Source of the DNA: VBAS01 sp964444975
Lineage (GTDB): Bacteria; Bacteroidota; Bacteroidia; Chitinophagales; Chitinophagaceae
Assembly (NCBI GenBank): GCA_964444975.1
Contig: CAYUJD010000120.1
Location: forward strand, 1-7,068
DNA length: 7,068 bases
Reading direction: 5' to 3'
The notes below the pieces were generated by a model. That model was not told the DNA's origin. It was given only the letters and a program-made list of their open reading frames with translations, and did no database searches. The position numbers and the translations under genes were made by a program. Positions 1 to 4,538 of the stretch are shown piece by piece (positions within the stretch are counted from its first letter, which is position 1; the number at the start of each line of letters is the position of its first letter).

Positions 1-261
1 CAGCCGTATATATTCTTTTCGCGGCGCCACGGCGCACCAGCCCACCGGTTTCTTTTCATCGTAGGCCAATATACCCGGTGATGATTTTTTTACCAGTTCT
101 TTTATCGCTTTACGGTTGCCTTCACCTTTCATCTTTTTGTAATCAGCAGCATACAGGCGCCAGCTCATGCACCAGCAACCCTCGCAGGCGCCTTTCGGCC
201 CGAACAGGTTTTCAAAATCTTTCCAGTTGGCAACTGTTAATGGCTGAAATGAAAGCTCCAT
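1..261 (-). CDS. GNAT-like N-acetyltransferase, N-terminal part (runs off the left edge)
   Basis: Reading the minus strand from ATG at 261 gives 87 codons in frame to base 1 without a stop, so the C-terminal part is outside the window. The protein begins MELSFQPLTVANWKDFENLF and then has the cysteine- and tryptophan-rich stretch GACEGCWCMSWR at about residues 24-35, followed by a basic helix (KKMKGEGNRKAIKELV) and the strand-turn-strand segment ILAYDEKKPVGWCAVAPR at about residues 64-81. The combination of GCWCMxWR and a following GWCAVAPR strand is what I know from an uncharacterised GNAT acetyltransferase family; the acetyl-CoA binding loop (Q/RxxGxG/A) would lie beyond the edge and cannot be checked. 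The substrate is unknown. It follows the VOC gene at 417-803 in the same direction after 155 bp, so it may or may not share its transcript. The family call is fairly secure, the function is not. Confidence 0.8.
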   Translation of the reverse strand, partial: MELSFQPLTVANWKDFENLFGPKGACEGCWCMSWRLYAADYKKMKGEGNRKAIKELVKKSSPGILAYDEKKPVGWCAVAPRKEYIRL

Positions 262-416
262 ACTGTTTATCTGAATCAGACTTCAATAATGATGGTTGGA
301 TGGCTTGATGGTTCAATTGTTATACGGCTGAATTGTTACATTGCTAAATCATCAAATGAGTTTCGAACTGTTAACCATCAAACAATTTAACAATCAAACA
401 ATCCTTTATTATTCAC
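262..416. repeat. AT-rich intergenic stretch with degenerate direct and inverted repeats
   Basis: This gap between the VOC gene and the acetyltransferase gene is made of short CAAT/ATTG-type words. TTGATGGTT at 305-313 is exactly inverted as AACCATCAA at 373-381. From 373 on, two 16-bp units (AACCATCAAACAATTT and AACAATCAAACAATCC) follow each other with three differences. No T-tract follows the inverted repeat on the minus strand, so I do not call it a terminator. It looks like the low-complexity intergenic repeats common in Chitinophagaceae-type genomes; that comparison is from memory. Confidence 0.5.
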
Positions 417-803
417 TCATTTCACCGGCACGCTATGCAATCCAATCCGGTTGCCTTCGCTGTCCATTATAACGGCCATGAAACCGTATTCCGGACTGAT
501 TTCAGTTTTTGGCACAATAATTTTTCCCCCGGCGGCTTCCACTTTGTCAAGTACCAGCTGCACATCAGGATTTGCATTCAGGTAAACAAGCGGTCCGTCG
601 GTGGCCGAAGGTTTATGAAAACCGCCGCTGTCAACAATGGCGCCGCCTATGCCGGTCATCATGTTATCCAGCGGGAACATCCGCATGCGGATATTCTGCA
701 AATCCAGCGGATTCAGCTTAATGCTGAAAATGGTTTCATAAAATTTTGTTGCCCTGTCCAGGTCGGTGGTCCCTATTTCGAACCAGCTGATTGCGTTTTG
801 CAT
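417..803 (-). CDS. VOC family protein (glyoxalase/bleomycin-resistance fold), COG3324-like
   Basis: This is a 128-residue protein, the usual length for a single-domain VOC protein with two beta-alpha-beta-beta-beta modules. The N-terminal module starts ISWFEIGTTDLDRATKFYET (residues 5-24), a signature of the lactoylglutathione-lyase-related group. The second module includes VQLVLDKVEAAGGKIIVPKT and ends with the typical MDSEGNRIGLHS strand near the C-terminus. VOC proteins are cytosolic metal-dependent isomerases, dioxygenases or ligand-binding resistance proteins. The final-strand Glu (in DSEGNRIGLHS) is a possible metal ligand, but I cannot assign a substrate. ATG at 803 is the natural start because the fold begins about five residues later. 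It starts 3 bp after the stop of a second VOC gene (807-1229), so the two are very likely cotranscribed and perhaps arose as a distant tandem pair; their sequences are clearly different. Resistance or detoxification is inference only. Confidence 0.88.
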   Translation of the reverse strand: MQNAISWFEIGTTDLDRATKFYETIFSIKLNPLDLQNIRMRMFPLDNMMTGIGGAIVDSGGFHKPSATDGPLVYLNANPDVQLVLDKVEAAGGKIIVPKTEISPEYGFMAVIMDSEGNRIGLHSVPVK

Positions 804-806
804 GTT

Positions 807-1229
807 TCAGGTTTTGATTGTTGAATATTGTTCATCCTGCACTTTGTTACTGATATCCTCTCCAAACACCAGTTCATACCCGTTGTTGTCGAATATAGAA
901 AAATCACGCAGTAAATATTCCCGGTCATCAATTGCCGATTTTATCCTGGCTTTGTCTTTCACCACATTCCAAAATTTTTCTACATCATGCATAAATATGT
1001 AAATACTGCCGGTCAATTCAGGTTTGGTAAAAAATTTTTCTTCATTGCCGGGTTCTTTACAATCTTCCGGTTCATCCTGCGGTACTACAAACATTATTTC
1101 CACTTCATCTTTTATCAGTGTGACAAAATCGGGAAAATTGCTTTGCCCCCTGAAGCCCAGCACATCCTGATAAAAAGAAATTGTTTCCCGGAGGTTTTTT
1201 GTCCATAATATCGGCGCCAGTTTTTTCAT
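807..1229 (-). CDS. VOC family protein (glyoxalase/bleomycin-resistance fold)
   Basis: This 140-residue protein starts MKKLAPILWTKNLRETISFY, the first beta-alpha unit of a VOC domain, followed by QDVLGFRG, the usual turn into the second strand. A second module starts near SIYIFMHDVEKFWNVVKD (about residues 75-92) and closes with LLRDFSIFDNNGYELVFGED, the standard final strands of the fold. The last 12 or so residues (NKVQDEQYSTIKT) extend past the domain and are probably disordered. The position where metal-dependent members carry the first His is occupied by other residues (PILWTK), so a metal-independent binding role is possible, but this cannot be settled by eye. It lies between the DUF2911 gene (41 bp upstream) and the other VOC gene (3 bp downstream) in the same direction. 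Substrate unknown. Confidence 0.85.
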   Translation of the reverse strand: MKKLAPILWTKNLRETISFYQDVLGFRGQSNFPDFVTLIKDEVEIMFVVPQDEPEDCKEPGNEEKFFTKPELTGSIYIFMHDVEKFWNVVKDKARIKSAIDDREYLLRDFSIFDNNGYELVFGEDISNKVQDEQYSTIKT

Positions 1230-1270
1230 CCAGGAAAGAATTAAATCCTGTTTTACATTTGCTACAAAGA

Positions 1271-2368
1271 TCAGTTTATATCCTTTCCTTCTTTTAGTTT
1301 GATAATGTTTGCAGTGATGGTTGCTTTCTGCGCTTCCGGCGCCTGGGTCAATGCCTTTTCCGCATACTCCAGCGCTTTTTTAAAATCGCCTTTGGCCGAA
1401 TAGTACGACATGAAGCCGGCATTCACGGCATACACATCGCCATGTTTTTTCTGGCTGGCGGTAAATATTTCCAGTGCCCTGTCTGGCCGTTTGGCTGTAA
1501 GCTGTGAACGGCCTGCACCGAGATACTGGTTGACATTGGCAAAAACCAACGCTTCGTTCAGCGCTGAATCAGCCTGCTGTTGTTTATTATTTTTTGCATA
1601 GGCATTGCTGAGCGCATTGAGTGTGGCAAAAGTTTTTGTACCGGCCGCCCGTTGTGCCCACGCAAGGGCTTCTTCCAGGTTTACGTTGTTATTGATGCAG
1701 TAATTAGCTGCCGCCAGCATGTTGAATGCATTAAATCCTTTCTGGCCGGTCACTTCATCCCGCAGCTTTGCCACTACGATGTTCTCCACATCCACATCCA
1801 CGCGGAAAGGGATGGAAAGCATTTCCCACTGCAGTGCAATTACGCAGTATTTTGGTTTGTGTTCAATGAATTCATATTTCAGCCACTCCACGCTTTTATC
1901 CAGCTTCACCGGTTTCACATCCACACGCAACGCATCAAATTTTTCATCGTAATAAAAACTGCCCCAAGCGCCGGATTGGCTGGAAAAAATTACGGTTGCC
2001 CTTTCGGGCCACACAGCCATGTGCAAACCATAAGTGCCGGCTTTCAGTTCCTTGCCTTCCACTTTCACATCATGCTCAAATGTAATAACCGTATTTTCAT
2101 TGGCACCGGCACGCCAGGGCTGCGTGTTTTTATTGGTATTTAAATTAAGCGAAGTAAACCCGTAAGCAACAGGAAAACTGCTGCTCTCTCCATATATCTT
2201 TCCCTCCCTTCCGTTTACATCGGGTCTTGAATATTTAACAGAAATGGAAGTAATGCCCACTTCCTCGGTAATGGTAGCTCTCGGGTTGCCGCCGCTGGGT
2301 GGCAAATCCATTTGCGCATGTACAACAGAAAAAAATAAAATGGCAACAGCCGTCAGTGTACGTTTCAT
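1271..2368 (-). CDS. DUF2911 domain protein with C-terminal TPR region, secreted
   Basis: This 365-residue protein starts with a Sec signal peptide (MKRTLTAVAILFFSVVHA, likely cleaved before Gln19). Residues of about 19-165 form the DUF2911 domain: PSGGNPRATITEEVG, SVKYSRPDVNGREGKIYGE, then PWRAGANENTVITFEHDV, VEGKELKAGTYGLHM and the VIFSSQSGAWGSFYYDEKFDA strand are the usual blocks of that family, whose biochemical role is unknown. Residues of about 215-360 are helical and TPR-like: paired helices such as EEALAWAQRAAGTKTFATLNALSNAYAKNNK, and a final clear TPR with YAVNAGFMSYYSAKGDFKKALEYAEKAL. The arrangement suggests a periplasmic or outer-surface protein binding a partner through the TPR region. 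ATG at 2368 gives the signal peptide directly and lies 10 bp after the stop of the ankyrin gene, so the two are probably cotranscribed. No frameshift or truncation is visible. Confidence 0.9.
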   Translation of the reverse strand: MKRTLTAVAILFFSVVHAQMDLPPSGGNPRATITEEVGITSISVKYSRPDVNGREGKIYGESSSFPVAYGFTSLNLNTNKNTQPWRAGANENTVITFEHDVKVEGKELKAGTYGLHMAVWPERATVIFSSQSGAWGSFYYDEKFDALRVDVKPVKLDKSVEWLKYEFIEHKPKYCVIALQWEMLSIPFRVDVDVENIVVAKLRDEVTGQKGFNAFNMLAAANYCINNNVNLEEALAWAQRAAGTKTFATLNALSNAYAKNNKQQQADSALNEALVFANVNQYLGAGRSQLTAKRPDRALEIFTASQKKHGDVYAVNAGFMSYYSAKGDFKKALEYAEKALTQAPEAQKATITANIIKLKEGKDIN

Positions 2369-2378
2369 ATAAAAAGTT

Positions 2379-2888
2379 TTAAAGTTTTGATTTGGTTTCT
2401 TTCAATCCTTTTGCCTGCAGGTAATCCAGCAGTTCTTTTGCATCATCGCCGCCCTTTTGTGCATGATGCAGCAGCGTAAAACCATGCGGGCCCCTGGCAA
2501 ATAAATATTCAGGATATGCTTCAAGCCATGTTTTTACTACCTGTGTTTTGCCCAGCATGGTAAGCACAAACAGGTTGGTGCGGGCACCGATGTTGATAAG
2601 ATAATTTGCAATTTCTTTGTTGCCAACATGACCGGCACCTTCAATAGCCGTTTCAAAATCACCGCCGCCCCAGTCCCACGTGGCATAGAGTAAGGTTGGC
2701 AATTCGGCCAGCATTGATTTTACTTTATCCAGGTTGCCATGACCGGCAATCACAAAATCCTTTACTTTTTCGGAAGGCAGTGGGTCAGTTTTTGCTGAAA
2801 GGGTTGCCGGCGATTGTTGACCATGTAAAATGACAGGAAAGGTAATAAGTGCACCGGCGCCTAGCTGCAAAAATGATTTTCGTTTCAT
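2379..2888 (-). CDS. Ankyrin-repeat protein with N-terminal export signal
   Basis: From ATG at 2888 the product is 169 residues and begins MKRKSFLQLGAGALITFPVILHG, a basic start and hydrophobic core that resemble a Tat-like signal with KR in place of RR, or a plain Sec signal. The mature part holds about three ankyrin-type helix pairs: VKDFVIAGHGNLDKVKSMLAE, then FETAIEGAGHVGNKEIANYLINIGA, then TMLGKTQVVKTWLEAYPE and PHGFTLLHHAQKGGDDAKELLDYL. Ankyrin repeats bind other proteins; the partner is unknown. A GTG at 2903 in the same frame would add only KLPV before the internal Met and would spoil the signal peptide's short basic start, so I prefer 2888. Its stop is 10 bp before the DUF2911 gene, suggesting one transcript; both products are predicted to be exported. 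I see no exact TAnnTTTG promoter in the 150 bp upstream. Confidence 0.85.
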   Translation of the reverse strand: MKRKSFLQLGAGALITFPVILHGQQSPATLSAKTDPLPSEKVKDFVIAGHGNLDKVKSMLAELPTLLYATWDWGGGDFETAIEGAGHVGNKEIANYLINIGARTNLFVLTMLGKTQVVKTWLEAYPEYLFARGPHGFTLLHHAQKGGDDAKELLDYLQAKGLKETKSKL

Positions 2889-3038
2889 TACAGGAAGTTT
2901 CACTAAAGGTCAGTAAATTTTACCGGCAATGACATGCCGCTTATCAAGTCATTGGTTCTTTTAAAATGATTTCGGAGTTTGATGATAAAAAACAGGAGAG
3001 GTAATGAGGAGGGCCAGCAAGAAAAGGGGACGAAAAAA

Positions 3039-3443
3039 TCAGAAGGCGATTGTAGTAATTTGTTTTTGCAGGTAGAAACAGCCATTTTCATTTCCGGACG
3101 CATCCCACTGGCCGTCAATAAAACTTCCGGTACGGTTCAGGTTGCCGTACAGAATCACTTCGCATGATTTTTTTTCTGGAGATAAATAAGAAATGATGAT
3201 GGCGGTATCGCCAACCAGCTTGTATGTGCCGGCCGACCCGACACACTCATCGGCATACCGGCAGATTATTTCTGCCTTATTACCGGGATTGAGTTTTACA
3301 GATATTTCGTTTATCTCATTAATCGTTCCGAAATACCCCTTCCACAATCCACACACATTGCCACTGCCGGGAGCTGAGCTTTTCGGGAGGATTGAAAAAA
3401 AAGAAATGAATATGGTTGCTACCAATTTCAAAGCCATAAACAT
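3039..3443 (-). CDS. Small secreted beta-rich protein of unknown function
   Basis: I do not recognise this 134-residue protein as a named family. It begins with a hydrophobic segment (ALKLVATIFISFFSILP, about residues 4-20) that acts as a signal peptide. The mature part alternates short strands: CGLWKGYFGTINE, ISVKLNPGNKAEIICRY, GTYKLVGDTAIIISYLS, CEVILYGNLNRTGSFIDGQWD, GCFYLQKQ. The pattern of G-x-W near the start, GTYKL in the middle and G-x-W plus a terminal FYLxKQ strand suggests a small beta barrel or lipocalin-like fold; this is inference. It has five cysteines (31, 61, 67, 94, 122), so disulphides are plausible in the periplasm. ATG at 3443 and ATG at 3437 are both possible starts. The promoter at 3453-3483 would put the RNA start only a few bases before 3443, which favours 3437 or a nearly leaderless message. 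Confidence 0.7.
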   Translation of the reverse strand: MFMALKLVATIFISFFSILPKSSAPGSGNVCGLWKGYFGTINEINEISVKLNPGNKAEIICRYADECVGSAGTYKLVGDTAIIISYLSPEKKSCEVILYGNLNRTGSFIDGQWDASGNENGCFYLQKQITTIAF

Positions 3444-3452
3444 CCGGGACTA

Positions 3453-3483
3453 CAAAACTATATTTTCCTTTGATTAAATAAAA
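3453..3483 (-). promoter_or_regulatory. Bacteroidota-type promoter for the small secreted protein gene
   Basis: On the minus strand TAGTTTTG (3460 down to 3453) matches the Bacteroidota -7 element TAnnTTTG exactly. Nineteen bases upstream is TTTT (3483-3480), three of four bases of the -33 element TTTG. It sits about 10 bp before ATG 3443, giving a very short 5' leader. The spacing equals that of the better tRNA promoter on the other strand. Confidence 0.5.
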
Positions 3484-3554
3484 GTGTATTTAAAATTAAA
3501 AAACAAATATGAGCATTTGATGACGAAAACAAGAGCGGTACCGGTAAAAGAGAA

Positions 3555-3585
3555 TTTGCCGAAACTATTGAATCACTTATTTTTG
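3555..3585 (+). promoter_or_regulatory. Bacteroidota-type promoter of the tRNA-Ala gene
   Basis: TTTG at 3555-3558, a 19-bp spacer, and TATTTTTG at 3578-3585 match the -33 TTTG and -7 TAnnTTTG elements of Bacteroidota exactly. The expected RNA start falls at about 3590-3593, just ahead of the tRNA 5' end at 3596. This is the best promoter in the window, as expected for a tRNA gene. Confidence 0.75.
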
Positions 3586-3595
3586 CCCTCCGTTT

Positions 3596-3669
3596 GGGGA
3601 ACTAGCTCAGCTGGCTAGAGCGTTTGCATGGCATGCAAGAGGTCAGGGGTTCGACTCCCCTGTTCTCCA
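3596..3669 (+). tRNA. tRNA-Ala (anticodon GGC)
   Basis: The full cloverleaf can be folded by hand. The acceptor stem GGGGAAC (3596-3602) pairs with GTTCTCC (3662-3668) with one G-T wobble and a discriminator A at 3669. The D arm is GCTC/GAGC with an AGCTGGCTA loop. The anticodon stem is TTTGC/GCAAG with the seven-base loop ATGGCAT, which has T33 and anticodon GGC, reading alanine GCC and GCU codons. The variable loop is AGGTC. The T arm AGGGG/CCCCT encloses TTCGACT. CCA is not encoded (the next bases are CAA), so it must be added by nucleotidyltransferase. No other tRNA is seen next to it, but its 3' sequence is repeated downstream, ahead of the terminator at 3878. Confidence 0.95.
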
Positions 3670-3682
3670 CAAATAAGAAAAC

Positions 3683-3714
3683 AGGTCACCCCGATTCAAT
3701 CGGGGCTGTTCTCC
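3683..3714 (+). repeat. tRNA-tail repeat, copy 1 (left of the scaffold gap)
   Basis: This 32-bp element starts 14 bases after the tRNA. It begins AGGTCA and ends CTGTTCTCC, exactly as the tRNA's variable loop to acceptor end does (3640-3668, 29 bp), but the T-arm between is replaced by the palindrome CCCCGATTCAATCGGGG. The loop phase (ATTCAAT) does not fit a canonical T loop, so it is not just a variant T-arm. The copy runs straight into the N run. Confidence 0.85.
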
Positions 3715-3814
3715 NNNNNNNNNNNNNNNNNNNNNNNNNNNNNNNNNNNNNNNNNNNNNNNNNNNNNNNNNNNNNNNNNNNNNNNNNNNNNNNNNNNNNN
3801 NNNNNNNNNNNNNN
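3715..3814. other. Scaffold gap, exactly 100 N
   Basis: A run of exactly 100 N is the conventional placeholder for a gap of unknown length. Both flanks contain the same 32-bp repeat, so the assembly most likely broke on a tandem array. Real content and length are unknown, and any reading frame across it is meaningless. Confidence 0.98.
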
Positions 3815-3830
3815 CCCGATAGCCATCGGG
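3815..3830. repeat. Palindrome CCCGAT-AGCC-ATCGGG
   Basis: Directly after the gap lies a perfect 6-bp inverted repeat with a four-base loop. It shares the CCCGAT/ATCGGG arms with the palindrome inside both tail repeats (CCCCGAT/ATCGGGG), so the two hairpin types are probably related. No T-tract follows it, so it is not a terminator. Confidence 0.7.
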
Positions 3831-3834
3831 AAAG

Positions 3835-3866
3835 AGGTCACCCCGATTCAATCGGGGCTGTTCTCC
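3835..3866 (+). repeat. tRNA-tail repeat, copy 2 (right of the scaffold gap)
   Basis: It is identical over 32 bp to the copy at 3683-3714, including the internal palindrome at 3841-3857 and the acceptor-like end CTGTTCTCC. It is followed by AC, the same two bases that follow the tRNA acceptor strand. The preceding bases GGAAAG resemble GAAAAC before copy 1, so the repeating unit is longer than 32 bp. There is no matching tRNA 5' half in the visible sequence, though one could hide in the gap. Confidence 0.85.
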
Positions 3867-3877
3867 ACAGGTATTCA

Positions 3878-3911
3878 AGGCTCATGTTTGTGCATGAGCC
3901 TCATATTTTTT
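3878..3911 (+). terminator. Intrinsic terminator of the tRNA transcription unit
   Basis: AGGCTCATG (3878-3886) pairs perfectly with CATGAGCCT (3893-3901) around the loop TTTGTG, and a run of six T (3906-3911) follows after four bases. It lies downstream of the second tail repeat, which places the repeats inside the tRNA primary transcript. Confidence 0.8.
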
Positions 3912-4538
3912 AGACTGTATATTTTTACCCGGAACTGATTATTCACCCGCGTTAATAAACCGAAGATTTACACTAAAGAAGGTAAATGATTAAACTTTTT
4001 TGGCTGATTTTAGCGTATCGTGATTTTACTATTTTCCTGTATCAAATTATTCCTGCCAATACCCGCTTCGTGGTATTTTTTTTCGCTTCCCCGTTCAGGC
4101 TTGAAAAAAGTGGATAATAAACTTTGAAAAAATAGTGAAAACCCGATAAGTTTTGTAGTTTTATTGCCCCACTTAAAATCCTGTCTATTAATAACCTAAG
4201 TTGAAACCAATGACCTTGAGAAGCCGGATTTATTAACCATAAAATCAGCCGGCATGAAAATTCGGAAAATTTACACACAGGTTTGCATTTCAGTTTTCAG
4301 TTTTTATTCCCCTATACCAGGAAAAAGGATACTTCTAAGGCGTTAAGCAATTGATAGCTGTAAGTGGAAAGTACGGCATGCACTTCTTTTAATATCCTTT
4401 TCGAAAATCCCGTAAAGTCAGGTTCGGATTAGAAAAACATTTTTGGCATTCATTGGTGTTAGCAATTCATAGCCGTGGAAAGCCGGATTGTAACCCATGA
4501 AGCTTTTATAAACCCAACCAAAGTTTATAAAGAGAAAA
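3912..4538 (+). other. Long intergenic region without a convincing gene
   Basis: About 630 bp, AT-rich, with frequent stops in all frames. The only start with a plausible gene-like beginning is ATG 4254 (30 codons to 4346, MKIRKIYTQVCISVFSFYS then stop), which resembles the start of a signal peptide but has no mature part; it may be a remnant. A weak promoter-like pair, TTTG at 4123-4126 and AAGTTTTG at 4148-4155 (spacer 21, one mismatch in the -7 element), would give the large downstream gene a leader of roughly 380 bases. A degenerate direct repeat lies at 4339-4371 and 4455-4482, and AAGCCGGATT occurs at 4221-4230 and 4480-4489. I see no RNA gene or riboswitch here. Confidence 0.5.
4339..4482 (+). 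repeat. Degenerate direct repeat upstream of the large surface-protein gene
   Basis: The 33-bp unit at 4339-4371 and the 28-bp unit at 4455-4482 align with the shared words AGCAATT, ATAGC and GTGGAAAG and 25 of the 28 bases of the shorter copy matching, allowing two gaps. The units are 116 bp apart start to start. The function is unknown; it may be a decayed duplication of the leader region or a pair of protein-binding sites. Confidence 0.45.

Noticed and set aside
78..308. A 76-codon plus-strand frame at the left edge
   Set aside because: It is antisense to the acetyltransferase, whose translation has a clear family pattern.
1580..2143. A 187-codon plus-strand frame
   Set aside because: It lies wholly antisense to the well-supported DUF2911 gene, and its translation is rich in His, Phe and Cys in the way of an antisense shadow.
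2903..3118. A 71-codon minus-strand frame overlapping the end of the small secreted protein gene
   Set aside because: It overlaps the real gene by 80 bases in another frame and its C-terminal part is the translation of a pyrimidine-rich intergenic stretch.
3683..3866. CRISPR array
   Set aside because: Only two visible copies, the repeat is built from the tRNA 3' end, and no spacer of regular length is visible.
3596..3911. Integrated mobile element with attachment sites at the tRNA 3' end
   Set aside because: Direct repeats of a tRNA 3' end are typical of integration, but no integrase or cargo gene is visible and the copies are within about 200 visible bases plus a gap of unknown size. It remains possible only if the gap is large.
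3624..3938. Reading frames running through the N gap
   Set aside because: They begin inside the tRNA and cross 100 undetermined bases, so they carry no information.
4042..4278. A 78-codon minus-strand frame in the intergenic region
   Set aside because: The translation has no domain, signal peptide or recognisable pattern, and the region is AT-rich with stops in other frames. It looks like a chance frame.
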